A stretch of DNA of 64,000 nt from Pseudopedobacter sp037968815 (GTDB lineage: Bacteria > Bacteroidota > Bacteroidia > Sphingobacteriales > Sphingobacteriaceae), in assembly GCA_037968815.1 (NCBI GenBank), contig JBBKWF010000011.1, forward strand, positions 1 through 64,000, in the 5' to 3' direction. Position numbers and translations under genes: made by a program. The notes beneath the pieces are model-generated. The model was not told the origin of the DNA. It worked only from the letters and a program-made list of their open reading frames with translations, and did no database searches. Below, one piece after another: positions 42,548 through 51,142 of this stretch. Each line of letters opens with the position of its first letter. The first letter of the stretch is position 1.

Positions 42548-44497
42548 ATGGCAAAAAAACAAGTAGCAGAGAAGGAGTTAGCAGCTAAACAAGCGGAGCT
42601 TCAAGACACTGAAAAAAAAGTAAAAGAGGTATATGAGTCAGAAGCTGATTCAATATCTATCGACGACATCAAGTCAAAGTCGAAAGTAGCTGATCCTGAG
42701 GATTTTGATTGGGATGCAGACGAAAAAATGTTCGGTAATTACAGTAAAGCTGAGCGTGAAAAAATGGAAGAAATGTACTCAGGTACTTTCAATTCTGTTA
42801 CAAAAGGAGAAATCGTTTCTGGTGTTGTTGTAACAATCAACAGTAAAGACGTAGTATTAAACATTGGTTTCAAATCTGATGGTTTAGTAGCTGTAAACGA
42901 ATTCCGTGATATGCCAGACCTTAAAAAAGGTGATAGCGTTGACGTATTTGTTGAACAAAGAGAAGATGAAAATGGACAATTGATTTTATCTCGTAAAAGA
43001 GCTAAAACTCAACGTTCATGGGAAATGATTAATGAAGCCTTAGAAAATGACACAATCATTAACGGATTTGTAAAAAGCCGTACTAAAGGTGGATTAATTG
43101 TAGATATTATTGGTGTTGAGGCTTTCCTTCCAGGATCTCAAATCGACATCAAACCTATTAGAGATTACGATATTTACGTTGGTAAAACAATGGAATTCAA
43201 AGTTGTTAAAATCAACCACGAATTTAAAAATGTTGTAGTATCACACAAAGTTCTTATCGAGGACGATTTAGAAAGCCAAAAGGTTGAAATCGTTTCTAAA
43301 TTAGAAAAAGGACAAGTATTAGAAGGAACTGTTAAAAACATTACTGATTTCGGTGTATTCATCGATTTAGGTGGAGTTGATGGTTTATTACACATCACTG
43401 ATATTTCTTGGGGACGTATTGAGCATCCAAGAGAGGTATTATCTTTAGATGAGAAAGTTAACGTTGTTGTTCTTGACTTTGATGACGAGAAAAAACGTAT
43501 TGCTTTAGGTTTAAAACAACTTTCTGCTCACCCTTGGGAATCTTTAGATACTGCTTTAGCTATCGGATCTAACGTTAAAGGTAGAATTGTAACTGTTGCA
43601 GATTACGGAGCTTTCTTAGAAATTATTCCAGGAGTAGAAGGATTAATCCACGTATCTGAAATGTCATGGTCTCAAAACTTGCGTAACCCACAAGAGTTTA
43701 TGAAAACTGGCGACGAAGTTGAAGCTATCGTTTTAACTTTAGACAGAGACGAACGCAAAATGTCTTTAGGTATTAAGCAATTAACACCTGATCCATGGGA
43801 GAAAGCAGCTGCTAGCTACCCAATTGGAAGTAAGCACAAAGCTGTAGTTAAAAACATGACTAACTTTGGAGTGTTTGTTGAGATTGAAGAAGGAATTGAT
43901 GGTTTAATCCACATTTCTGATCTTTCTTGGTCTAAAAAAGTAAACCACCCTAACGAATTCACTAAAGTTGGTGAAGAATTAGACGTAGTTGTTTTAGAAT
44001 TAGACGTTGATAACCGCAAATTAAGTTTAGGTCACAAGCAATTAGAAGAAAACCCTTGGGAAACTTTTGAAACTATCTTCACTTTGGATTCTATCCACGA
44101 AGGTACTGTTACTAAAGTAACTGATAAAGGTGCTATCATTGCTTTACCTTACGGTGTTGAAGGTTTTGTTCCAACAAAACACTTAGCTAAACAAGACGGT
44201 ACAGTTCTTAAAGCTGACGAAACTGCTGAATTCAAAATCATTGAATTCAACAAAGATTCTAAGCGTATTGTAGTTTCTCACGCTCGTATTTGGGAACAAG
44301 TAAAAGCAGAAGAAGTTGCAGAAGAAAGAGCTACTAAGAAAAAAGAAGCTACTGCAGCACATGCATCAGTTAAAAAAGTAAAAGATTCTGTAGAGAAATC
44401 TACTTTAGGAGACTTAGACGTATTATCTCAACTTAAAGATAAGTTAGAAGGTGATGCTAAAAAAGCTGCTAAGAAAAAAGAAGACGGCGCTAAATAA
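42548..44497 (+). CDS. rpsA: 30S ribosomal protein S1
   Basis: Binds mRNA on the small ribosomal subunit and aids initiation. The 649-residue form with a charged N-terminal leader (about 1-75) and six S1 RNA-binding repeats is typical of Bacteroidota. Repeats are seen as G-x-V-K-x-x-x-x-x-G-x-x-V/A blocks such as EGTVKNITDFGVFIDLGGVDG and VEGLIHVSEMSW. The C-terminus is Lys- and Ala-rich. Codon use is strongly biased, consistent with high expression. Confidence 0.96.
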   Translation: MAKKQVAEKELAAKQAELQDTEKKVKEVYESEADSISIDDIKSKSKVADPEDFDWDADEKMFGNYSKAEREKMEEMYSGTFNSVTKGEIVSGVVVTINSKDVVLNIGFKSDGLVAVNEFRDMPDLKKGDSVDVFVEQREDENGQLILSRKRAKTQRSWEMINEALENDTIINGFVKSRTKGGLIVDIIGVEAFLPGSQIDIKPIRDYDIYVGKTMEFKVVKINHEFKNVVVSHKVLIEDDLESQKVEIVSKLEKGQVLEGTVKNITDFGVFIDLGGVDGLLHITDISWGRIEHPREVLSLDEKVNVVVLDFDDEKKRIALGLKQLSAHPWESLDTALAIGSNVKGRIVTVADYGAFLEIIPGVEGLIHVSEMSWSQNLRNPQEFMKTGDEVEAIVLTLDRDERKMSLGIKQLTPDPWEKAAASYPIGSKHKAVVKNMTNFGVFVEIEEGIDGLIHISDLSWSKKVNHPNEFTKVGEELDVVVLELDVDNRKLSLGHKQLEENPWETFETIFTLDSIHEGTVTKVTDKGAIIALPYGVEGFVPTKHLAKQDGTVLKADETAEFKIIEFNKDSKRIVVSHARIWEQVKAEEVAEERATKKKEATAAHASVKKVKDSVEKSTLGDLDVLSQLKDKLEGDAKKAAKKKEDGAK

Positions 44498-44520
44498 ACT
44501 GAGCTAAGCTTAAATAAATA

Positions 44521-44556
44521 AAAAGAGCAGATAATTAATTATCTGCTCTTTTTTTA
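44521..44556 (+). terminator. Terminator after rpsA
   Basis: A 32-base perfect palindrome with 16-base arms (44521-44536, 44537-44552) centred on AATTAATT, followed by a T run. It starts 23 bases after the rpsA stop. Confidence 0.9.
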
Positions 44557-44664
44557 TGCCCTTTATTTTTTAAAAACTATATTTCAATTATTTAAAGATT
44601 AAAATCTTGCATTAAAGAACATTGCAAGGGTCACAAATCATATAATTAATTATAACAAAAACAG

Positions 44665-45081
44665 ATGAAGAAGATTTTAATGGTTCTGCTAACCTTTGGT
44701 TGTATGTCTGGAGCTTTCGCACAGAAACACCCATCGGAAATACAAGTAACCAAAATTGCAGAAAGCACTGAAAGCTGGAACGGCGATAAGCTCCCCGCCT
44801 ACCCTCAAGGACAACCAAAAATCACCATTTTAAAGTACACTATTCCGCCTCATACCACACTTGCACTTCATAAACACTTAGTAATTAACGCAGGAGTTTT
44901 ATTGAAAGGCGTACTCACCGTAGTTGATGATAAAAACAATGTACTGGAGCTAAAAGCTGGGGATAGCATTATTGAATTGGTTAACACTTACCATTACGGA
45001 GAAAACAAAGGCGATGAACCTGCAGAGATTATGGTGTTTTACGCTGGAGTTGAAGGAATGGAGAATACGGTGAAAAAGTAA
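44665..45081 (+). CDS. Exported cupin-domain protein
   Basis: A 138-residue protein with a signal peptide (1-19, ending AFA) and one cupin barrel. The first motif region reads PPHTTLALHKHLVINAGVLLKGVLTV with His ligands spaced as HKH. The second reads LKAGDSIIELVNTYHYGENKGDEPAEIMVFYAG. The metal and substrate are unknown; location is periplasmic by signal. Confidence 0.85.
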   Translation: MKKILMVLLTFGCMSGAFAQKHPSEIQVTKIAESTESWNGDKLPAYPQGQPKITILKYTIPPHTTLALHKHLVINAGVLLKGVLTVVDDKNNVLELKAGDSIIELVNTYHYGENKGDEPAEIMVFYAGVEGMENTVKK

Positions 45082-45477
45082 TTTGGATTAGCGTGAGAAG
45101 ACTTGCGTTTTTTTTTAAAATCGTCAATATTAAAACCACAAATTTAAATGAAGCTTCAAGTGCTCTTCGTTAACGAATCGGGATAAAAATTCAAAGTCTT
45201 TGAAATAGCAACTTTACGGGTGAGAAATTATCTATCGTCAACATGACAGAATGGGAACTCTGTATTAAAGATTTATCAAGTTTTAAAAAATTGCAAGTCA
45301 GTTTTACAGTTTGACTTGCGTTTCCGTTTCGTCATGTTGAATGCTAATGAAACATCTCACGAACAACAAGTAGTCAGGTAGATAGCTGACCTTGTGAGAT
45401 AACAAGTTGCTTCTAATATGTTGCCTATTGTTATAGAGAAATGGAAAACAAGAAACTTATAAATCGAAAAACCACCT
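45082..45477. other. Intergenic region, little structure
   Basis: 396 bases between the convergent cupin and Nudix-regulator genes. GCAAGTCA (45293-45300) and TGACTTGC (45312-45319) form an 8-bp hairpin that may be a terminator. No gene was seen. Confidence 0.5.
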
Positions 45478-46173
45478 CTACTTAGAAAAAGACAATTCCT
45501 TCTGAAAGTTTTTGGCGAACTTACGTTTATCGAATTTATAAAGCTTAGCTGCTCTATACGAAACACCTTTTTGCTTTTCGTCTAACTCCTTCAAAATATC
45601 GTAAGAAAGCATCTTTTTACGGAAATTTCTTTTGTCTAGCTTTTTGTCTAAAATAACCTCATACAAATTTTGTAGCTGAGTTAAAGTGAATTTCTCTGGC
45701 AAAAGCTCAAACGCAATTGGCTGGTAGCTAATTTTATTACGTATTTTCTCAAAGCCTTTTCTAAATATACGGCTGTGGTCAAAAGCTAACTCCGGAATAT
45801 CCTTAACATTAACCCAAACCGCCTGAGATGCAAAATCTGTTACAGGCTTCACGTCTTTTTGACCAGTAAGCCTAATCATAGCATAGTAAGCAACTGTAAT
45901 TACACGCCCTTGCGGGTGCCTACCTAAAGCTCCAAAAGTGTAAAACTGCTCCATGTAGATTCCACGTAAGCCGGTAGATTCGTACAAAATACGTTGCGCC
46001 GCACTTTCAATAGCCTCTGTTGTTTCCACAAAATAGCCCGGCAAAGCAAACCAACCTTTAAATGGTTCCTCGTTTCTTTCTATCAATAAAATTTTAAGTT
46101 CGCCTTCGTCAAATCCAAAGATGATACAATCTACTGTGAATAAGGAGTCAAAATGCGCAGGTAAGTTTTCCAC
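45478..46173 (-). CDS. Nudix-domain transcriptional regulator with winged helix
   Basis: A 231-residue NrtR/AraR-type regulator. The N-terminal Nudix fold (about 10-140) keeps VDCIIFGFDEGELKILLIERNEEPFKGWFALPGYFVE. In the Nudix box, RILYESTGL replaces the catalytic REUxEExGU with Ile and Ser at two Glu positions, so hydrolysis is probably lost and the domain senses a ligand. The C-terminal winged helix is about 155-215 (KFTLTQLQNLYEVIL). It starts with GTG and is divergent from the pfkA operon, its likely target. Confidence 0.88.
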   Translation of the reverse strand: MENLPAHFDSLFTVDCIIFGFDEGELKILLIERNEEPFKGWFALPGYFVETTEAIESAAQRILYESTGLRGIYMEQFYTFGALGRHPQGRVITVAYYAMIRLTGQKDVKPVTDFASQAVWVNVKDIPELAFDHSRIFRKGFEKIRNKISYQPIAFELLPEKFTLTQLQNLYEVILDKKLDKRNFRKKMLSYDILKELDEKQKGVSYRAAKLYKFDKRKFAKNFQKELSFSK

Positions 46174-46242
46174 GATATAAAGCTATAATTTAAATGTAAT
46201 TTGATGTAAAGTTGAAAAAAAAAATCGACAAAAAGTTCCTTA

Positions 46243-46257
46243 GTGTAAAAAATACAC
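46243..46257. promoter_or_regulatory. Candidate operator for the Nudix regulator
   Basis: GTGTA (46243-46247) and TACAC (46253-46257) form a perfect palindrome with a 5-base A centre in the 124-base gap between the regulator and pfkA. A symmetric site in the shared promoter region suits a dimeric winged-helix regulator controlling both directions. No binding evidence. Confidence 0.45.
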
Positions 46258-46297
46258 CTTATATTAGTAACTCCAAATTTCGAGCCACGCTAAATAT

Positions 46298-47278
46298 ATG
46301 TCAAAAATAAAGAAAATAGCCGTTTTTACTTCAGGAGGGGATGCACCAGGAATGAACCCGTGTATCAGAGCTGTAGTAAGAACGGGTTTACACTTAGGCC
46401 TTGAAGTTGCGGGGATAAAGCATGGGTACCAAGGCATGATCGACAATAATATTGTTGACATGGACAGTTACTCTGTAAGTAATATCCTTCAATTAGGAGG
46501 CACAATTTTAAAAACCGCTCGTTGTTTAGATTTCAGAAATCCTGAAGGCAGACAACTAGCATACGATAATTTAAAGAAAAATAACATTGATGCATTAGTT
46601 GCCATTGGTGGTGATGGTACATTTACCGGTTTAGAGCTTTTTTCATCAGAATATGATATTAAAGTAATTGGTATACCAGGTACTATTGATAATGACTTGT
46701 TCGGTTCTGATTACACTTTAGGTTTTGATACCGCAACAAACACCGTTATTGAAGCTATTGATAAAATCAGAGACACTGCAGAATCTCATGCTCGTTTATT
46801 CTTTGTTGAAGTAATGGGAAGAGATGCTGGCTGTATTGCTTTAAGAGCAGGAATTGGCGCCGGTGCAGAAGCTATAATGCTACCAGAAAAAGACACTAGT
46901 ATTGAAGAATTAATTGTCACCCTAAAAGATGGTGCTGCAAAACACAAATCTTCGGCAATAGTTATTGTTTCTGAAGGAGATAAAAGTGGCGGTGCTTTTA
47001 ATGTTGCAAAAAAAGTAAAAGAATTTTTCACCTTTTATGATACAAAAGTAACTATTTTAGGGCACTTACAACGCGGAGGAAGTCCAAGTGCTTTTGACCG
47101 TATTTTAGGGAGCCGTATGGGTTTTGCTGCTGTAAAAGCATTAGTTAATGGGGAAAGCAGAAAAACGGTAGGCTTAAGAGGCAACAAAATCGTTTTAACC
47201 GACATTAAGGAAGCCTTAGATGGTCATGAATTTAAGTTAGAGGAAGATTTACTAGAGATGTCAGTAGTTTTAACATAA
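46298..47278 (+). CDS. pfkA: ATP-dependent 6-phosphofructokinase
   Basis: Phosphorylates fructose-6-phosphate, the committed step of glycolysis. A 326-residue tetrameric PfkA with the start VFTSGGDAPGMN (ATP loop), GGDGTFTG, the catalytic PGTIDND, FVEVMGRDAGCIALRAG and LGHLQRGGSPSAFDR for sugar phosphate binding. It begins an operon with the BadF-type kinase (2-base gap) and gapA. Confidence 0.96.
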   Translation: MSKIKKIAVFTSGGDAPGMNPCIRAVVRTGLHLGLEVAGIKHGYQGMIDNNIVDMDSYSVSNILQLGGTILKTARCLDFRNPEGRQLAYDNLKKNNIDALVAIGGDGTFTGLELFSSEYDIKVIGIPGTIDNDLFGSDYTLGFDTATNTVIEAIDKIRDTAESHARLFFVEVMGRDAGCIALRAGIGAGAEAIMLPEKDTSIEELIVTLKDGAAKHKSSAIVIVSEGDKSGGAFNVAKKVKEFFTFYDTKVTILGHLQRGGSPSAFDRILGSRMGFAAVKALVNGESRKTVGLRGNKIVLTDIKEALDGHEFKLEEDLLEMSVVLT

Positions 47279-47280
47279 TA

Positions 47281-48129
47281 ATGATTGCAATAGTTTATAG
47301 CGGATCCAGGTATTCAAACTGGAGATTAGTGGACAAAAAGGAAGTACAATCAGTACGGACTAATGGCATTAATCCATTTTTTAATGACGAAAAATTCATT
47401 AACCAGCTATTAAACAAAAACACTAAGTTGATTAACAATGCCGAAGCCATAAAAAAGATTTACTTTTTTGGCGCAGGTGCTTCTTCTCCTGAACGTAAAG
47501 CAATTATAAAAGCAGGCTTAAGTGAATTTTTTAAGTTTAGCAAGGTTTACGTAGAGCATGATTTAGATGCTGCCGCAAAAGTAAGTTGCGATGGAAAACC
47601 GGGCATTGTTTGCATTATAGGAAGCGGATCTAATGTTGCTTTTTTTGATGGCAAAAAAATAATTGAAAACAATTACGGTTTAGGTTATGCAATTAGTGAC
47701 GAAGGTTCTGCAACATGGATGGGTAAAACTATCCTAAAAGCATATTTAAACGAAACAATGCCAATCGATATAAGAACGGCATTTGATAAAAAATACGACT
47801 TGGATAGGCGTTTGATTATGGATAAAATCTATAAACTATCCCACCCAAATTTATTTTTAAACTCGTTTACTAGCTTTTTAATCGAAAACAGAACATCACC
47901 GTATATAAAAGGAATAGTAAAAGAAGGATTTAGCCAGTTTATGAACAGCTATTTAATCCCTCTACATAAAAAATACGGCGGTAATCATCCTATATATTTT
48001 GTAGGAACAGTGGCCGCATTTTTTCAGGACTTTTTAAGAGAAGTTGCCGAAGAAAAACAAATAGAGATAAGCACTGTAATAAAAGAGCCTATCTATAATT
48101 TATTAAATTATTACGCAAATAAAAATTAA
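47281..48129 (+). CDS. BadF/BadG/BcrA/BcrD-family ATPase (N-acetylglucosamine kinase-like)
   Basis: A 282-residue ASKHA-fold protein. AIVYSGSRYSNWRLVD has lost the DGG-x-x-T look of the phosphate-1 loop, keeping only its length, while the IIGSGSNVAFFDG and GLGYAISDEGSATWMG phosphate-2/adenosine regions are preserved. Relatives phosphorylate GlcNAc or glucosamine. The altered first loop leaves activity uncertain. It sits between pfkA and gapA with almost no gaps, which suggests a sugar-kinase or regulatory role in hexose entry. Confidence 0.82.
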   Translation: MIAIVYSGSRYSNWRLVDKKEVQSVRTNGINPFFNDEKFINQLLNKNTKLINNAEAIKKIYFFGAGASSPERKAIIKAGLSEFFKFSKVYVEHDLDAAAKVSCDGKPGIVCIIGSGSNVAFFDGKKIIENNYGLGYAISDEGSATWMGKTILKAYLNETMPIDIRTAFDKKYDLDRRLIMDKIYKLSHPNLFLNSFTSFLIENRTSPYIKGIVKEGFSQFMNSYLIPLHKKYGGNHPIYFVGTVAAFFQDFLREVAEEKQIEISTVIKEPIYNLLNYYANKN

Positions 48130-48133
48130 CAAA

Positions 48134-49132
48134 ATGAAAATTGGAATTAACGGCTTTGGTCGTATCGGAAGATTAGCTTTTAGAGCTGCAGTAAAAAGAA
48201 GTGATATAGAAATTGTAGGTATAAATGATTTAGTTGAGCCAGATTATATGGCTTACATGTTAAAATACGATTCTACACACGGTATTTTTGACGGAACTGT
48301 AGAGGTTAAAGACGGCAACTTAGTAGTTAACGGTAAAACTATCCGTGTAACTGCAGAAAGAGACCCAGCAAACCTTAAATGGAATGAAGTTGGCGCAGAA
48401 TATATTATTGAGTCAACTGGTTTATTCTTAACTCAAGAAACTGCTCAGAAACACATTGATGCTGGTGCAAAAAAAGTAGTAATGAGTGCTCCTGCTAAAG
48501 ATGATACTCCTACTTTTGTTATGGGTGTAAATCACAAAACATTAACTGCATCTCAAAACATTGTTTCTAACGCATCTTGTACTACAAATTGCTTAGCGCC
48601 AATTACTAAAGTATTAATGGATAACTTTGGTATTGTTGAAGGCTTAATGACTACAGTACACGCAACAACTGCAACTCAAAAAACAGTTGATGGCCCGTCT
48701 GCAAAAGACTGGAGAGGTGGACGTGGTGCTTCTCAAAACATCATTCCTTCTTCTACAGGTGCAGCTAAAGCGGTAGGTTTAGTTATCCCAGCAATTAAAG
48801 GAAAATTAACTGGTATGGCTTTCCGTGTACCAACTCCCGACGTTTCTGTAGTTGATTTAACAGTACGTTTAGAAAAAGCTGCTACTTATGAGCAAATCAA
48901 AAAAGCAATGAAAGATGCTTCTGAAGGTGAGTTAAAAGGTATTTTAGGTTATACTGAAGATCAAGTTGTTTCTAACGATTTCTTAGGAGACGCTCGTACT
49001 TCAATTTTTGATGCTGGTGCTGGTATCGCGTTAAACGATAACTTTGTTAAAGTTGTAGCTTGGTACGATAACGAGTGGGGTTATTCAAACAAAATCATTG
49101 ATTTATTACAACACATGTCAACGTTGAAATAA
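48134..49132 (+). CDS. gapA: Glyceraldehyde-3-phosphate dehydrogenase, type I
   Basis: A 332-residue GAPDH. It has the NAD motif GINGFGRIGRLAFRA (3-17), the catalytic Cys in SNASCTTNCLAP (about residue 152), the HATTATQKTVDGPS and WRGGRGASQNIIPSSTGAAKAV phosphate sites and WYDNEWGYSNK at the end. It is the last gene of the pfkA operon and has strongly biased codons, as for a highly expressed enzyme. A terminator follows. Confidence 0.97.
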   Translation: MKIGINGFGRIGRLAFRAAVKRSDIEIVGINDLVEPDYMAYMLKYDSTHGIFDGTVEVKDGNLVVNGKTIRVTAERDPANLKWNEVGAEYIIESTGLFLTQETAQKHIDAGAKKVVMSAPAKDDTPTFVMGVNHKTLTASQNIVSNASCTTNCLAPITKVLMDNFGIVEGLMTTVHATTATQKTVDGPSAKDWRGGRGASQNIIPSSTGAAKAVGLVIPAIKGKLTGMAFRVPTPDVSVVDLTVRLEKAATYEQIKKAMKDASEGELKGILGYTEDQVVSNDFLGDARTSIFDAGAGIALNDNFVKVVAWYDNEWGYSNKIIDLLQHMSTLK

Positions 49133-49148
49133 TAACGTTAAATAATTT

Positions 49149-49187
49149 AAAAAGGTTGTCTTAATTATATTGAGGCAACCTTTTTTT
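49149..49187 (+). terminator. Terminator after gapA
   Basis: GGTTGTCTTAAT and ATTGAGGCAACC pair with G-U contacts in an otherwise complete stem, flanked by A and T runs (T run 49181-49187). It lies about 17 bases past the stop. Confidence 0.8.
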
Positions 49188-49492
49188 ATGGATTTTTTTT
49201 GAGCATTTTAACACGCTTTACACTATATCTTTTTGCCTTAGCCTTTGTCTCCGCTCAGGCCAGCCAAAAAGGATGCCGTTGCAATCGTTAATGCACCTAT
49301 AATGTGGCAATTAAATGGAGGGTTTAAGTTGCTGTGAGGTTAAGAACGCTTTACTATGAACTTACTGTTTGTAAAAGACCTAAATCACCTAAAATTAGTG
49401 CTTTTAAGAACAAACAACTGCATTAACATCTAAAACTAATCCCTCAATTCTCAAATAAACAATATATTAGCCTTAAATAAAAAATAGAAGTT
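49188..49492. other. Intergenic region before purU
   Basis: 305 bases without a convincing gene. A frame of about 30 codons near 49200 that begins with a hydrophobic run is judged chance. No Shine-Dalgarno site precedes purU, which starts with TTG. Confidence 0.5.
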
Positions 49493-50320
49493 TTGGTAAT
49501 TGTAATACACTGTACAGATGAAGTAGGTTTAGTAGCAACTATATCATCCGTTTTAGCAAGCGCTGGCTACAACATTATATCTATGCGAGAACACGTAGAT
49601 GTGGAGGAAAATAGATTTTTCGCTAGATTGGTGGTTAACAGCATACTTAACCCCTCAGAAATTGAGAGCAAACTGCTATCGGTGCTTCCAAAAGAAGCTT
49701 TTGTTAAGGTAAATCCACAGCCCGAAAAAAACATTGTAGTATTGGTTACCAAAGAATACCATTGTTTAAGTGATATTTTAACTCGCAACCACTTTAAAAC
49801 TTTAGGCGCAAATGTAGCCTGCGTAATTGGCAACCATCCCGATTTAGGGAATATTTGTGACCGCTTTCAAATACCCTTCAAATTAGTTTCTCACGAAGAA
49901 AAAGCTAAAGAAGAGTTTGAATCAGAAATTATTACGCTTATAAAGCCTTATGAGCCTGATTACCTCATACTCGCTAAGTTTATGCGAATATTATCTCCTA
50001 GCTTTATCAGTGAATTCCCTTTACAGATTATTAATATCCATCATTCATTTTTACCGGCTTTTATTGGCGCAAACCCATATAAACAGGCTTATAAAAGAGG
50101 CGTAAAAATTATTGGAGCCACAGCTCATTTTGTCACCAACGACTTAGACGAAGGACCAATAATTACCCAAAAGATTACCCCCGTAAACCACAGTTTCAGT
50201 CTGAAAGATCTGGTAAAAGCAGGTAGAGAAAACGAAACTTCTGCCCTAGCAAAAGCGATGCAACTAGTTTTTGAAGACCGTGTATTTGTTTATGCAAATA
50301 AAACAGTGGTCTTTGAGTAA
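49493..50320 (+). CDS. purU: Formyltetrahydrofolate deformylase
   Basis: Hydrolyses 10-formyl-THF to formate and THF, balancing one-carbon pools. The 275 residues comprise an N-terminal ACT domain (VIVIHCTDEVGLVATISSVL) and a formyltransferase-like domain with Asn, His and Asp in IINIHHSFLPAFIGANPY and TNDLDEGPII. The start is TTG at 49493: no ATG or GTG precedes it before an in-frame TAA at 49478, and the first downstream ATG would delete the ACT domain. The last 170 bases recur, diverged, at 59507. Confidence 0.93.
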   Translation: MVIVIHCTDEVGLVATISSVLASAGYNIISMREHVDVEENRFFARLVVNSILNPSEIESKLLSVLPKEAFVKVNPQPEKNIVVLVTKEYHCLSDILTRNHFKTLGANVACVIGNHPDLGNICDRFQIPFKLVSHEEKAKEEFESEIITLIKPYEPDYLILAKFMRILSPSFISEFPLQIINIHHSFLPAFIGANPYKQAYKRGVKIIGATAHFVTNDLDEGPIITQKITPVNHSFSLKDLVKAGRENETSALAKAMQLVFEDRVFVYANKTVVFE

Positions 50321-50378
50321 TCTAATAGCTTACCCTTTTACCAGCTTTTGTTATTAAAGGAAGTTCCCATATCAAGTG

Positions 50379-50632
50379 TTCAAAACTCTACTCAATGGCG
50401 GGTTGCATCTAGCAACAGGCATCCCTAAAAAATAAAAAACAGCTTAATGAGTATGTATGACAAAATTATGCTGAGAAAAAAACCTGTTATTGAACCAGTG
50501 AACGATGAACTGAAAAACATATGCCAAATCGGACATTCCATACATAGGTCATTTACAAACTTCATTATCAACATTGTAGCAGGACTTGCTACATATAGTT
50601 TCTTCCCAAAAAAATCAGCAAACAGGTAAATC
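50379..50632 (+). pseudogene. IS982-family transposase, C-terminal remnant
   Basis: Translation gives FKTLLNGGLHLATGIPKK in one frame. After a one-frame shift it gives KIKNSLMS, then YDKIMLRKKPVIEPVNDELKN and ICQIGHSIHRSFTNF, ending FFPKKSANR. This is the characteristic C-terminus of IS982 transposases (LRKRAIIE-x-VNDELKNICQIEHSRHRS pattern). The N-terminal two thirds and the inverted repeats are not seen, although AACTCAGGTTAATAA at 50651 may be an old end. The element is dead. Confidence 0.8.
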
Positions 50633-51142
50633 AAACTGTTTAAATTATTGAACTCAGGTTAATAAGCCGAGTTTCTGATAAGTTAGTTCTTCTTGTATAT
50701 CTAAGACTGCCTGAGCTTTTATAAGGTTTACATATATTTAATTTTGTTTCTATTGCAGTTTTCCTGGGCTGTGGCACATTCATGCAATTATAAGTTACTA
50801 TTAAACTAAACTGTAGAAAATCTCTTTTGTAATAGCCGCTAAGACAATTACAATTATATCTTTAATTATATTAAATTATGTTTATTTACTTGTTTTAAAT
50901 GATTTAATTTACTTAATTTGTGTAAGCATTTGATTAGTTGATAATCTGATTAAAACTTTCAAGCCATCGATTATATATTTAAGAAGAAATAAAATAGAAC
51001 AAAAAACAGCTTTGTAGGCTCTAATAAAGAAGCAAACGTTTAGTAAGGGGCTTTATCAGTTTTATTAAATTAGAGTGAAAGTGTTGGAAGACCATTGCAA
51101 AGATACTATAGCGTAGAAACAGTTAAATTAAACATCCCATAA
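50633..51142. other. AT-rich intergenic region upstream of the sulfatase run
   Basis: 510 bases between the IS982 remnant and the MFS-sulfatase gene. No frame was recognised. It presumably contains the promoter of the sulfatase run; no clear TAnnTTTG box was picked out with confidence. Confidence 0.45.

Noticed and set aside
49200..49295. Short frame with a hydrophobic start (possible exported peptide)
   Set aside because: Starts with TTG, about 30 codons, ends without any family sign; probably chance in AT-rich DNA.
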